Positions 34,758 through 43,004 of a DNA stretch of 64,000 nucleotides are shown piece after piece (positions within the stretch are counted from its first letter, which is position 1; each line of letters starts with the position of its first letter). The DNA lies in the NCBI GenBank assembly GCA_963811595.1, contig CAWERW010000013.1, positions 248,001 through 312,000 of the forward strand, given 5' to 3'. The notes below the pieces were generated by a model. It had not been told where the DNA came from. It worked only from the letters and a program-made list of their open reading frames with translations, and made no database searches. This DNA is from DASQFQ01 sp963811595 (lineage in GTDB: Bacteria > Actinomycetota > Thermoleophilia > Solirubrobacterales > Solirubrobacteraceae). A program made the position numbers and the translations under genes.

Positions 34758-36958
34758 CAGCGCGCCCGCACGCCGGTGAGCGAGAGCAGCGGCACCGGCT
34801 TGCCGTCCTCGCCGACCGTGGCCTCGCCCGGGTCGAGCGTGACGCGCGCCGTGCCGCCCGCGCGCACGGCGACGGGATAGCGCACGGTGCGCGGGGCGCG
34901 GCCGGAGAAGCGGACCTCCTTGGGCTCCCCACCCTCGCCGGAGATCGTGAGCGAGACGTCGCGCTCGAGCGGCTCGAGCTCGAGCTCGAGCACGGCGTCC
35001 GCGTCCTGCGCCCCGCGGTTGGAGACGATCACCTCGACCGGTCCGGCGATCTGGTCCGACGGCGGATCGCCGTCGGTCGGCGTCAGCCAGTTCCGCTGGC
35101 CGGGCGGCACGTAGGGCGTGACGTCGAGCTCCGGCGCCTCCTGGAGGCGGTACGGCGGCGCCTTCCAGATCGTCCGCCGGCCCGCGGTGAACGCCGACGG
35201 CGCGTCGCTGGCGAGGACGTAGCGCCACGCGCGCCGCGGCCGCCACTCGTCCGCGCCGCCGCCCGTGAAGTACGAGGCGGTCGAGCCCAGGCCCTCGAAC
35301 CGCCGTGCGACGTCGGCGGCGGCGAGGTAGCCCGCGGTCAGGCGCAGCTTGAAGGAGAAGTCGTTCTCGGCCGCGCCGTCGACGAGCACGACGTCGCGCG
35401 GGGGCAGCGCCTCGAGCCGGTCGAGCGTCGCCCGCTCGGTCTCCCGGAACCCCTGGAGGCCGAAGCGCTGGTGCTGGAGGATGACCGCCGTCGTCGACCC
35501 CCAGACCGCGAGGCAGACGCCGGCCGCCGCGATCCGGCCGGGCCGCCACGCCGCGGAGCCGCTGGCGAGCGCGACCGCCAGCAGCCCGGTGAGCAGCGCG
35601 CCGCCGGAGATCAGCGCCTTGTACGTGCCGTAGCCGTAGTCGTCGCCGAACTTGTACTTCACGTAGAGCGCGCCGGTGACGCCCGCCACGCCGGCCACGA
35701 GGGCCAGCATCGGCGTGCGCTCGCGGGCCGCCATCGTCCACAGGGACGACAGCCCGACCGCCACCACCCCGAGCATCAGGGCGACCGACGGCACCAGCAG
35801 CCAGATCTCCGGCCCGGGCCCGGTCGGCGCCATCGAGTACTGCGACGTCCCACCGAGCACGAGCTGGAGGTCCTGCTCGGCCTGGAAGAGCGGGAAGCCG
35901 GGGTTGGCGCCGAGGATCCCCTGGAACAGCGTCACCGACTTGTAGGCGCGGATGAGCTCGATCGGCGCGACGATGACCAACGCGACGCCCAGCGCCGCCA
36001 GCGCGGCCACGACCGCGAGCGGGCGGCGCAGGCGCTCGTGCCGGGCGGCGACGATCACGAGCAGCCCGGCGGGCGGCGCGATGAACGGGATCAGCTGGGG
36101 ATACACGCTCGCCGCGGCTGCGAGCGCGACGGCCGCGAGCGCCACGCTCGCGATCGAGGGTTGCCGGAGGAAGGCGAGCGTGGCGGCCATCGCGAACGGC
36201 CAGAGGGCGAGGCTCACGGCCTGCGTCAGGTAGTTCTCGCCGAGCGGGAGCACGAACAGCGGCGACACGGTCGCGATCGCCAGCACGCCGACCTGCCAGG
36301 CGCGCGGCGCGCGGCCGGCGAGCAGGGAGTGCAGCCACGTCCAGCCGCCGAGCGCGATCGGCGCGGCGAGCGTGGCGATCGGCAGCGCGGTCTCGTACGC
36401 GCGCCGGCCGAGCAGGGTGCTGGTGATCGCGACGAGGTACTCGAAGCCGGCGCCGAGGTGCGGCGGCAGGTCCGAGTACGTGCCGATGGGACGGTCGGCG
36501 CCGATGTTGGTCACGGAGTCGCTGAGCGGGTGGTCGATCAGCCACTCCGCGAGCACGGTCCGCGCCCAGCCGTCGGCGATCTCGCCCGCGATCGTGGTCG
36601 GGAAGCCGATCGCGAGCACCGGCGTCAGGAGCACCAGCCCCAGGAGGGCGCCGAGCCCGAGCGCGAGCGCCTCGCCGCCCGAGAGCGCGAACGCCTCCCG
36701 CAACGCGCGCGGGCGCCCGCGCCGCACCACGCCGAGTGCGAGCAGCGCCACGATCACCACCACGACGACGATCGCGGTGGTCGAGCCCGGCAGCACGTAG
36801 CCGGCGAAGTGCGCGAGGCAGACGATGCCCGCCGCGCCCGCCGCCGGGGTGGCAGGGGTCAGCCACCGACCGCGGGGGTCGAGCAGCGCGAGGAGCGCGA
36901 CTCCCGCGAGGACGAGCAACGCGAGACCCGCGACGTAGATCAGCAGGGTGGCGATCAT
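34757..36958 (-). CDS. Large polytopic membrane protein, first gene of a sugar operon (function unknown)
   Basis: 733 residues. About twelve to fourteen hydrophobic segments occupy residues 1-500 (IVVVVVIVALLALGVV, ALALGLGALLGLVLLTPVL, LLVPSVALMLGVVAVGL). A soluble C-terminal region of ~230 residues ends in beta-rich sequence (VEVIVSNRGAQDADAVLELE). The first large loop carries LIDHPLSDSVTNIGADRPIG and YSDLPPHLGAGFEY. The layout is like GT-C enzymes or uncharacterised actinobacterial cell-wall proteins, but no catalytic motif is certain. It is followed with TGATG overlap by the GT4 gene and is divergent from the GT2 at 37024. Confidence 0.75.
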   Translation of the reverse strand: MIATLLIYVAGLALLVLAGVALLALLDPRGRWLTPATPAAGAAGIVCLAHFAGYVLPGSTTAIVVVVVIVALLALGVVRRGRPRALREAFALSGGEALALGLGALLGLVLLTPVLAIGFPTTIAGEIADGWARTVLAEWLIDHPLSDSVTNIGADRPIGTYSDLPPHLGAGFEYLVAITSTLLGRRAYETALPIATLAAPIALGGWTWLHSLLAGRAPRAWQVGVLAIATVSPLFVLPLGENYLTQAVSLALWPFAMAATLAFLRQPSIASVALAAVALAAAASVYPQLIPFIAPPAGLLVIVAARHERLRRPLAVVAALAALGVALVIVAPIELIRAYKSVTLFQGILGANPGFPLFQAEQDLQLVLGGTSQYSMAPTGPGPEIWLLVPSVALMLGVVAVGLSSLWTMAARERTPMLALVAGVAGVTGALYVKYKFGDDYGYGTYKALISGGALLTGLLAVALASGSAAWRPGRIAAAGVCLAVWGSTTAVILQHQRFGLQGFRETERATLDRLEALPPRDVVLVDGAAENDFSFKLRLTAGYLAAADVARRFEGLGSTASYFTGGGADEWRPRRAWRYVLASDAPSAFTAGRRTIWKAPPYRLQEAPELDVTPYVPPGQRNWLTPTDGDPPSDQIAGPVEVIVSNRGAQDADAVLELELEPLERDVSLTISGEGGEPKEVRFSGRAPRTVRYPVAVRAGGTARVTLDPGEATVGEDGKPVPLLSLTGVRAR

Positions 36959-37023
36959 GCCGCAGCGGCGGTTGAGGATAGTCGTGGTGCTGCAGCCGGC
37001 CGGCTCCTACTCTGTACGGGCAG

Positions 37024-38028
37024 ATGGCTGAACTCGGGACCATCAGCGCGCATCCGCGCGACGATGACACGGCGGCGGCCGCCGCCGCCGCGGACACCCT
37101 CGGCCTCACGGTGATCATGCCGGCGTTCAACGAGGCGCCGAACCTCGCCGACGTCGTGCCGCGGACGATCGACGTGCTGCGCGCCGTGCGCGACGACTTC
37201 GAGATCCTCGTCGTCGACGACGGCAGCACCGACGGCACGGTCGAGGTCATGACCGAGCTCGGCAAGCACCATCCGCACCTGCGGCTGCTGCGGCTGCGCC
37301 GCAACTACGGGAAGTCGACCGCGCTGCAGGCCGGCTTCGAGCGCGCGCGCGGCGACGTCGTCGTGCTGATGGACGCCGACGGCCAGGACCGGCCCGAGGA
37401 GATCCCGAAGCTCGTGCGCGCCCTCGACGAGGGGCTCGACCTCGCCACCGGCCGGCGCGTGCTCCGCAACGACCGCCTGGTCAAGCGCCACACCTCGCGC
37501 CTCTACAACCGCGTCACGGCGGCGGTCACCGGCATCGAGGGCGAGGACTTCAACTCAGGGCTGAAGGCGATGCGGCGCGAGGTCATGAACCCGCTCGTGC
37601 TCTACGGCGAGCTGCACCGCTACATCCCGGTGCTCGCGCAGTGGAACGGCTTCCGCGTCGGCGAGATCGACGTCGAGCACGCCGCGCGCCTGCACGGCAG
37701 CTCGAAGTTCGGGCGCGCGCGCTTCTGGCGCGGCTTCCTCGACCTGCTGACGGTCAAGTTCATCACCACCTACACGGGCCGCCCGTTCCATCTCTTCGGC
37801 GGCCTCGGGATCGCGTTCGGCGTCATCGGCGTCGCGCTGCTGACGTGGATGTTCGTGCTCAAGCTGATGGGCGAGGGGATCGGCGAGCGGCCGGCCCTGA
37901 TCATCGGCGTGCTGTTCACGGTCGTGGCCGTGCAGCTGATGACGCTCGGGCTCCTGGCGGAGCTGATCGTGCACTTCCGGCGCGACCGCGAGCCGGACCT
38001 GTTCGTGGACGCCCCGCCGGACCGCTGA
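37024..38028 (+). CDS. Membrane-anchored family 2 glycosyltransferase (DPM1/GtrB-like)
   Basis: 334 residues. LTVIMPAFNEAPNLADVVP, ILVVDDGSTDGTVEVM and VVLMDADGQDRPEEIPKL are the GT2 core motifs, and RNYGKSTALQAGFERARGD is typical of polyprenyl-phosphate hexosyltransferases. Two C-terminal membrane helices (LFGGLGIAFGVIGVALLTW and a second around residues 290-315) match the GtrB type. It probably makes a polyprenyl-phosphate sugar for GT-C enzymes. It precedes the TasA/SipW module; the conserved motif at 38034 starts six bases after its stop. Confidence 0.92.
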   Translation: MAELGTISAHPRDDDTAAAAAAADTLGLTVIMPAFNEAPNLADVVPRTIDVLRAVRDDFEILVVDDGSTDGTVEVMTELGKHHPHLRLLRLRRNYGKSTALQAGFERARGDVVVLMDADGQDRPEEIPKLVRALDEGLDLATGRRVLRNDRLVKRHTSRLYNRVTAAVTGIEGEDFNSGLKAMRREVMNPLVLYGELHRYIPVLAQWNGFRVGEIDVEHAARLHGSSKFGRARFWRGFLDLLTVKFITTYTGRPFHLFGGLGIAFGVIGVALLTWMFVLKLMGEGIGERPALIIGVLFTVVAVQLMTLGLLAELIVHFRRDREPDLFVDAPPDR

Positions 38029-38033
38029 CCCGA

Positions 38034-38052
38034 CTCATACATGCGTCCATGG
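38034..38052 (+). promoter_or_regulatory. Conserved upstream motif CTCATAYATGCGTCCAWGG, copy 1 (candidate promoter)
   Basis: CTCATACATGCGTCCATGG occurs here, about 38 bases before the riboswitch. An almost identical CTCATATATGCGTCCAAGG occurs at 62054-62072 before the Ig-repeat gene, and the ACCCG just upstream is shared too. Its place just ahead of a structured leader fits a promoter -10 region or an activator site. Confidence 0.5.
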
Positions 38053-38089
38053 GGTGCTGACCCCACGTCACGAGTGCCGATACGGGGAG

Positions 38090-38179
38090 TGCTGATCCCG
38101 GCAAACCCGTCGTGAGGCGGGGACGCAAAGCCAAGGGTCTCGGCGCTTCACAGCGGACGAGATAGCCCGGTTGCCAGCG
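38090..38179 (+). promoter_or_regulatory. Cyclic di-GMP-I (GEMM-I) riboswitch
   Basis: The hallmark strings are present in order: GGCAAACC, then a stem CCCGTC/GGCGGG closed by a GTGA (GNRA) tetraloop, then GGGACGCAAAGCC, a second stem (GGGTCTCG with CGAGA-TAG-CCC) and the 3' GGTTGCC. The outer stem pairs GCTG (38091-38094) with CAGC (38175-38178). These match the GEMM-I consensus, in which the internal loop between the two hairpins binds one c-di-GMP. It lies in the leader of the TasA-like gene, so synthesis of this matrix protein should respond to c-di-GMP. Confidence 0.92.
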
Positions 38180-38226
38180 GCGGACATTCCAGGTCCGCCA
38201 CGTATCCCCCCAGGCAACCAGGAGTC
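38179..38226 (+). promoter_or_regulatory. Expression platform: hairpin plus ribosome-binding site with complementarity to the riboswitch
   Basis: Directly after the aptamer a hairpin GGCGGAC (38179-38185)/GTCCGCC (38193-38199) can form, without a T-run. Then CAGGCAACCAGGAGTC (38211-38226) contains the ribosome-binding site AGGAG (38220-38224), eight bases before the TasA-like ATG. GGCAACC (38213-38219) is the exact complement of GGTTGCC (38169-38175) in the 3' strand of the aptamer, so the two structures could compete and control ribosome access. The mechanism is inference; the complementarity is seen. Confidence 0.6.
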
Positions 38227-38232
38227 ATCCCA

Positions 38233-38793
38233 ATGTCCCGCTTCAAGATCCTCGCGGCGAACCCCCGCCGCTCCCTCGCCGCTCTGGCGACCGTCCTCAT
38301 CGCCGTCGGCATCACCGGCGCTTCCGGCGCGGACTTCAACGCCCAGTCGGCGAACGCCGGCAACACCTTCGCCTCCGGCGCGCTCTCGATGTCGAACGAC
38401 GAGTCCGGCGCGATCCTTGGTCTTTCGGGCATGAAGCCCGGCGACGTCACCGACGGCGAGGTCGGCATCGAGAACACCGGCACCGTGGCCGGCGACTTCA
38501 CGCTCGACATGGCCAACCTCACCAACAACAACGCCACGTACAAGATGTCCACGCAGATCAACCTCGTGGTCAAGGACTGTGGCGACGACCTCGACTGCGA
38601 CACCGCCGACGATGTCGCCTCCCCGGTCTACAGCGGCAGCCTCGACGCCATGGGCACCGGCATCTCGCTCGGCTCCTGGAACGCTGGCGACGAGCACCGC
38701 TACGAGTTCACCGCGACGTTCGCCGCCTCGGCCGGCGACGACTACGAGAACCGCAGCACCACGGCCGACTTCGTCTGGAACGCCACGTCCTAG
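38233..38793 (+). CDS. TasA/camelysin-like secreted matrix protein with SipW-type signal peptide
   Basis: 186 residues. The N-terminus MSRFKILAANPRRSLAALAT followed by VLIAVGITGASG is a long SipW-type signal. The mature start ADFNAQSANAGNTFASGALS fits the family signature (aromatic, then x-S-x-x-x-G-N-T-F-x-x-G-x-L). The rest is beta-rich: MKPGDVTDGEVGIENTGTVA, VVKDCGDDLDCDTADDVASP and ISLGSWNAGDEHRYEF, with two cysteines that could pair. TasA proteins form extracellular fibres of the biofilm matrix; CalY/camelysin relatives do too. The dedicated signal peptidase follows 30 bases downstream and a c-di-GMP riboswitch precedes it. Confidence 0.88.
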   Translation: MSRFKILAANPRRSLAALATVLIAVGITGASGADFNAQSANAGNTFASGALSMSNDESGAILGLSGMKPGDVTDGEVGIENTGTVAGDFTLDMANLTNNNATYKMSTQINLVVKDCGDDLDCDTADDVASPVYSGSLDAMGTGISLGSWNAGDEHRYEFTATFAASAGDDYENRSTTADFVWNATS

Positions 38794-38806
38794 CTCTCTG
38801 AGCTTC

Positions 38807-38823
38807 GACTCCCTGGTTGCCTG
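38807..38823. repeat. Inverted copy of the TasA ribosome-binding-site region, just before sipW
   Basis: GACTCCCTGGTTGCCTG (38807-38823) is the reverse complement of CAGGCAACCAGGAGTC (38211-38226) with a single extra base. The two copies flank the TasA-like gene, and this one ends at the base before the sipW ATG. On RNA the segments could pair and hide the ribosome-binding site; on DNA they are an inverted repeat enclosing one gene. Confidence 0.7.
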
Positions 38824-39378
38824 ATGATCGCCCGTCGCGTAGGCCGCGCACTCTGTGCGCTGCTCATCGCGGCGGGCATCGTCTTTGGTGCCCTCCTGAT
38901 CGTTCCCGGCGTCATGGGCTGGGAGCGCTACGTCATCGTCAGCGGCTCGATGACCGGCACGTACGACCGCGGCTCGCTCATCTTCGACGAGGTCGTCCCG
39001 GTCAAGTCGCTGAAGGTCGGTGACGTCATCACCTACACGCCGCCCCGCGGCGCCGGTCCCGACCACCTCGTGACGCACCGCATCGCCAAGATCGGCAAGG
39101 ACCCCAAGACCGGCCAGCCCGTCTTCCGCACCAAGGGCGACGCCAACAAGACCGTCGATCCGTGGAAGTTCACGCTCCCCGACAAGCGCCAGGCGCGCGT
39201 CGTGGCGGGCGTCCCCTACGTGGGCTTCGCGCTCGCGGCGCTCGCCGAGCGACAGTTCCGGATGCTCATCGTCGGCCTTCCCGCCGCGCTGATCGCGCTG
39301 TTCGTGCTGGCAGGCATCTGGCGCGAGGCCGGCCGCGAGGCCGAGGCCAAGGCCGCAGCCGCCACCGCCGGCGCCTAG
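38824..39378 (+). CDS. sipW: SipW-type signal peptidase I
   Basis: 184 residues with one N-terminal and one C-terminal membrane segment. The nucleophile is in VIVSGSMTGTY (S42). The general base is histidine (LVTHRI, H85) rather than lysine, as in the ER/SipW subgroup. A TKGDANKTVD motif carries the conserved acidic residue. These peptidases cleave the special signals of TasA and CalY-like proteins. It follows the TasA-like gene, so its substrate is next door; the Ig-repeat protein at 62136 has a similar signal and may be another. Confidence 0.92.
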   Translation: MIARRVGRALCALLIAAGIVFGALLIVPGVMGWERYVIVSGSMTGTYDRGSLIFDEVVPVKSLKVGDVITYTPPRGAGPDHLVTHRIAKIGKDPKTGQPVFRTKGDANKTVDPWKFTLPDKRQARVVAGVPYVGFALAALAERQFRMLIVGLPAALIALFVLAGIWREAGREAEAKAAAATAGA

Positions 39379-39407
39379 CCGCCGCTCCGCGCTGAGACAA
39401 TGCGCGG

Positions 39408-40601
39408 GTGAGCACCGCCGCGCGCCCTCGCACCCCGCGCCTCGCGGCCACGCTCCGCGAGCGGGAGAGCGTCACCCCGCTCGAGCTGTTCTTCGACCTC
39501 GTGTTCGTGCTCGCGCTGACGGAGTGCACCGCGCTGATGGCCGACGAGCCGACCTGGGAGGGGCTCGCGAAGGCGCTGCTCGTGCTCGCGGTCCTGTGGT
39601 GGTCGTGGAGCGGCTACGCGTGGCTGACGAGCCTCGTCGACCCCGAGGAGGGCGTCGTGCGGATCGCCATGTTCGGCGCGATGGCGGCGTTCCTGGTCGC
39701 CGCGCTGTGCGTCCGCGAGGCGTTCGACGACTCCGCGCTGATCTTCGCGCTCGCCTACGCCGGCGTGCGCACCGCGCACATCGTCCTGTTCACGATCTCG
39801 AGCCGCGACGACCCGAACCTGCGCGCGTCGGTGATCTCGCTGGCGGTCAGCACGGCGGTCGGGGTCTCGCTGCTCGTGGCCGCCTCGTTCGCCGACGGCA
39901 CGCTCCAGGGCGCGATCTGGGGCCTCGCGATCCTGCTCGACTACGGCGGGCCCTACTTCTTCGGCGTCGAGGGCTGGCGCATGATGCCCAGCCACTTCGC
40001 CGAGCGCTTCGGGCTGATCGTGATCATCGCGCTGGGCGAGTCGATCGTGGCGATCGGCGTCGGCGTGGAGTCGGAGGTCGACGCCGGGATCGTGGTCGCC
40101 GCCGTGCTCGGGACGATCGTCGCGGGCGCGCTGTGGTGGCTGTACTTCGACGTCGTCGCGCTCGTCGCGGAGCGGCGGCTCGCCAACGCGGCGCCGGGTC
40201 GGGAGCGCAACTCGATCGGCCGCGACTCCTACGGCTACCTGCACCTGCCGATGGTCGCCGGGATCGTGCTGCTGGCGCTCGGGATGAAGAAGACGCTCGG
40301 CCACGTCGAGGATCCGCTCAAGCTCGTGCCCGCGGTGGCGATGCTCGGCGGCACCGCGATGTACCTCGTCGCGCACGTCGCGTTCCGGCTGCGCAACGTG
40401 CACCGCTTCAGCGCCCAGCGGCTGCTGTGCGCGGTCGTGATCGTCGCGCTCATCCCCGCCGCCGTCGAGCTGCCGGCGCTCGCGACGCTGGCGATCCTCG
40501 CGGCGCTCCTGGTCGCGCTGATCGTCTACGAGAGCATCCGCTTCGCCGAGCTGCGCGACCGCCTGCGCCACCAGGTGGCGCAGGAGCACGCTCCGGCCTA
40601 G
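39408..40601 (+). CDS. Low temperature requirement A (LtrA) family membrane protein
   Basis: 397 residues from GTG 39408 with about eleven to twelve membrane segments. The LtrA opening is clear: VTPLELFFDLVFVLALTECT, then VLWWSWSGYAWLTS, SHFAERFGLIVIIALGESIV and GRDSYGYLHLPMVAGIV. The family is widespread in actinobacteria; named for a Listeria cold-growth mutant, its molecular role is unknown. The last four bases overlap the convergent methyltransferase gene. Confidence 0.92.
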   Translation: MSTAARPRTPRLAATLRERESVTPLELFFDLVFVLALTECTALMADEPTWEGLAKALLVLAVLWWSWSGYAWLTSLVDPEEGVVRIAMFGAMAAFLVAALCVREAFDDSALIFALAYAGVRTAHIVLFTISSRDDPNLRASVISLAVSTAVGVSLLVAASFADGTLQGAIWGLAILLDYGGPYFFGVEGWRMMPSHFAERFGLIVIIALGESIVAIGVGVESEVDAGIVVAAVLGTIVAGALWWLYFDVVALVAERRLANAAPGRERNSIGRDSYGYLHLPMVAGIVLLALGMKKTLGHVEDPLKLVPAVAMLGGTAMYLVAHVAFRLRNVHRFSAQRLLCAVVIVALIPAAVELPALATLAILAALLVALIVYESIRFAELRDRLRHQVAQEHAPA

Positions 40602-41470
40602 CCGGGCGCGGTCGCCGAGACGATCCAGGTCGAGGCGGGCGCGTCGACGCCGAAGCGCCCGGCGTAGTCCGCCAGGCCGGCGCGCAGCGCGGCGTCGATG
40701 TCCTCGCGCAGGTGCGCGGCGCGGTCGCCCGCGAGGCGCAGGATCTCGCCGGCGGGGCCGAGCGCGGTCACGAGCTCGATCGCCTCGTCGAGGTCGCGCC
40801 CGATCGTGATCGGCAGGTCGCAGCGGCGGAACGAGACGCCGGTGAAGCCCGCGTGCAGGAGCACGTCGCTCGTCGTGTCGGCGCCCGCCATCGAGAACGG
40901 GCCGGGGCCGCAGGTCGGCTGGTCGTACTCCTCGGGGCGCGCGATGAACTGCTCGACGATCTGCTGCGCGCGGTACAGCCACTCGTTGTCGACCCGCTGC
41001 CGCCACACGACCATCACGAGCTCGGCGCCCGGCACGAGCGCGCCGCGGACGTTGCGCAGCGCGGCGACCGGGTTGTTGAAGAACATGGTCCCGAAGCGCG
41101 AGAACGCGCGGTCGAACGGGCGGTCGAACTCGAGGCCCTGCTCGACGTCGGCGACGGCGAAGCTCGCGTTCGCGATCCCCGTCGCATCCTCGATCGAGGC
41201 CTCGATGAAGCGCGGCGCGGCGTCGACCCCGACCGCCTCGCCCTGCGGGCCGACCAGCTCGGCGATCTGCCGGGTGCTGTCACCGAAGCCGCAGCCGATG
41301 TCGAGCACGCGCTCGCCGGGCTGCGGCGGATGCAGCCGCAGCGCCTCGTCGCCGTGGCTCGACAGGCCGGTCGTGAGGAGGTGCTTGAAGCGCGCGAAGC
41401 GCTCGAACAGCGGGCCGTCCCACGCGGCGATCGCCTCCGCGTTGACGCCCGTTCCCCACTGGGACTCCAT
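40598..41470 (-). CDS. SAM-dependent methyltransferase (UbiE/COQ5-like class I)
   Basis: 290 residues. ERVLDIGCGFGDSTRQIAEL (motif I), AVGVDAAPRFIEASIEDA, FAVADVEQGLEFDRPFDRAF and MFFNNPVAALRNVRGALVPG fix the class I fold. The N-terminal MESQWGTGVNAEAIAAWDGP is similar to a set of small-molecule methyltransferases with a W-D motif before the fold. Substrate unknown. It is convergent with LtrA and separated by 47 bases from the spermidine-synthase-like gene upstream. Confidence 0.88.
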   Translation of the reverse strand: MESQWGTGVNAEAIAAWDGPLFERFARFKHLLTTGLSSHGDEALRLHPPQPGERVLDIGCGFGDSTRQIAELVGPQGEAVGVDAAPRFIEASIEDATGIANASFAVADVEQGLEFDRPFDRAFSRFGTMFFNNPVAALRNVRGALVPGAELVMVVWRQRVDNEWLYRAQQIVEQFIARPEEYDQPTCGPGPFSMAGADTTSDVLLHAGFTGVSFRRCDLPITIGRDLDEAIELVTALGPAGEILRLAGDRAAHLREDIDAALRAGLADYAGRFGVDAPASTWIVSATAPG

Positions 41471-41517
41471 GCGGCGACGATACGCCCCCAGCGGTGGAGT
41501 CCGTTTTCAGGACCCGC

Positions 41518-42951
41518 TCAGCGCCGCGACAGGAGCTGATCGGCGGGCGCGTCCACGTCGCGCAGCACGTCCGCGCCGCCGGCGAAGCGGGCGGCGTCGA
41601 GCCGGCGCCCGTCGCGTGGCGCGGCGAGCGCGGGCAGCCGCCGCTCGGCCGCCAGCAGGACGTGGTTGCCGCCGCCGCTGCGCGGCGCCACCACCGCGAC
41701 GTCGCCGAACACCGCGCGCAGCGTCGCGACCTCCGCGCGCACCAGCTTCAGCGGTGGCTGGTCGATGACGTTGAGCGCGTAGACGCCGCCCGGTCGCAGC
41801 ACCCGCCGGATCTCGCGCGCGAACTCGACCGTCGCGAGGTGCCACGGCACCGAGCGGGCGCTGAACGCGTCGCCGACGAGCACGTCGGCCGACGCCGTGC
41901 GCTCGTCCGCGAGCGTCACGCGCGCGTCGCCGAGCACGACGCGCAGCGCCGGGCCCGTGCGCAGCCCGAGCCGCTCGCGGGCGACGTCGACGAGCTCGGG
42001 GTCGACCTCGAGCACCCGCGCCGCCGAGCCGGGCCGCGTCGCGAGCAGGTAGCGCGGGAGCGTGAAGCCCGCGCCGCCGAGGAACACGCCGGCGAGCGGC
42101 TCGCCGCGCGGCGCCGCGCCGTCGATCGCGTCACCCATCCAGCGGATGTAGTCGAACTCCAGGCGCCGCGGGTCGTCGAGGTCGACGTAGGAGTGCCGGA
42201 GGTTCTCGAGCACGAGCACGCGCCCGCTCGCGCGCTGCGGGTCGCGGTCGACGCGGGCGCAGTGGTAGCGCGTCTCCGCGTCGCACGGCACCCCGACCGC
42301 CACCGCCGCCGCGCCCAGGACCACCGCGACCGCGACGAGCCCGAGCACCGAGCCCGACCACGGCGCCGCGCCGCGGCCGAGCAGCAGCGCGAGCACCAGC
42401 AGCGCGCCGCCGAGCGCGAACAGCGCGACGTCGGTCGCGAGCAGCGGGACGATCACGAACCCGGTCGCGAACGTCCCGGCGAGCCCGCCCGCCGTCGCCC
42501 ACGCCGACAGCCGGCCGACCACAGAGCCCGTCGTCGCGAGGTCGTCGAGCTGGAGCTTCGCCATCGCCGGCGTGACCGCGCTGAGCGCCGCCGCGGGCGG
42601 CAGCAGCGCCGTCAGCGCGATCACGAGCGCCGCCATGTCGCCGCCGCCGCGCAGCCCCGCGCCGAGCCCGCGCACGAGCGGCACGGTGGCGATCGCGAGC
42701 GCGCCGCCGGCGGCCAGCAGCACCGGCAGCAGCAGCCGCGGGTCGACGCGGTCCGCCGCGCGCCCGCCGAGCGCGGCGCCCGCGGCGATGCCCGCGAGCA
42801 CGGCGCCGATGATCGCCGTCGTCGTCTCGAGCGTCAGCCCGACGTAGGGCGCGAGCAGCCGGATCCCGAGCAGCTCGACGACGAGCACGGCGCCCGAGGC
42901 CACGAACACGAGGGCCGACGCCAGAGCGGGGGACGACGCCGGGTCACGCAC
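41518..42951 (-). CDS. Spermidine-synthase-like protein fused to an N-terminal MFS-like membrane domain
   Basis: 477 residues from GTG 42951. Residues 1-215 contain about six to seven membrane segments (VVELLGIRLLAPYVGLTLET opens the known fused-MFS spermidine synthase architecture). The C-terminal half has a methyltransferase-like fold: VFLGGAGFTLPRYLLATRPG, VLEVDPELVDVARERLGL, RVVLGDARVTLADE and DVLVGDAFSARSVPWHLAT. The catalytic Asp-x-x-x region of true spermidine synthases is not clearly conserved, so the reaction is uncertain. Such fusions are common in high-GC bacteria and act at the membrane. Divergent from the nucleotidyltransferase-like gene. Confidence 0.85.
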   Translation of the reverse strand: MRDPASSPALASALVFVASGAVLVVELLGIRLLAPYVGLTLETTTAIIGAVLAGIAAGAALGGRAADRVDPRLLLPVLLAAGGALAIATVPLVRGLGAGLRGGGDMAALVIALTALLPPAAALSAVTPAMAKLQLDDLATTGSVVGRLSAWATAGGLAGTFATGFVIVPLLATDVALFALGGALLVLALLLGRGAAPWSGSVLGLVAVAVVLGAAAVAVGVPCDAETRYHCARVDRDPQRASGRVLVLENLRHSYVDLDDPRRLEFDYIRWMGDAIDGAAPRGEPLAGVFLGGAGFTLPRYLLATRPGSAARVLEVDPELVDVARERLGLRTGPALRVVLGDARVTLADERTASADVLVGDAFSARSVPWHLATVEFAREIRRVLRPGGVYALNVIDQPPLKLVRAEVATLRAVFGDVAVVAPRSGGGNHVLLAAERRLPALAAPRDGRRLDAARFAGGADVLRDVDAPADQLLSRR

Positions 42952-43004
42952 GACCCGCCCGACGTTACCCTGGCCGCCGTGCTGCCGCGCTCCCCCGCGT
43001 CCGG

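Noticed and set aside
34900..37114. Long rightward frames antisense to the 733-residue membrane protein
   Set aside because: Composition is Arg/Glu/His-rich without motifs, whereas the leftward frame has regular membrane segments.
38233..38793. TasA-like gene as a pilin or generic Ig protein
   Set aside because: The signal peptide type, the S-x-x-x-G-N-T-F start and the adjacent SipW peptidase fit camelysin/TasA better.
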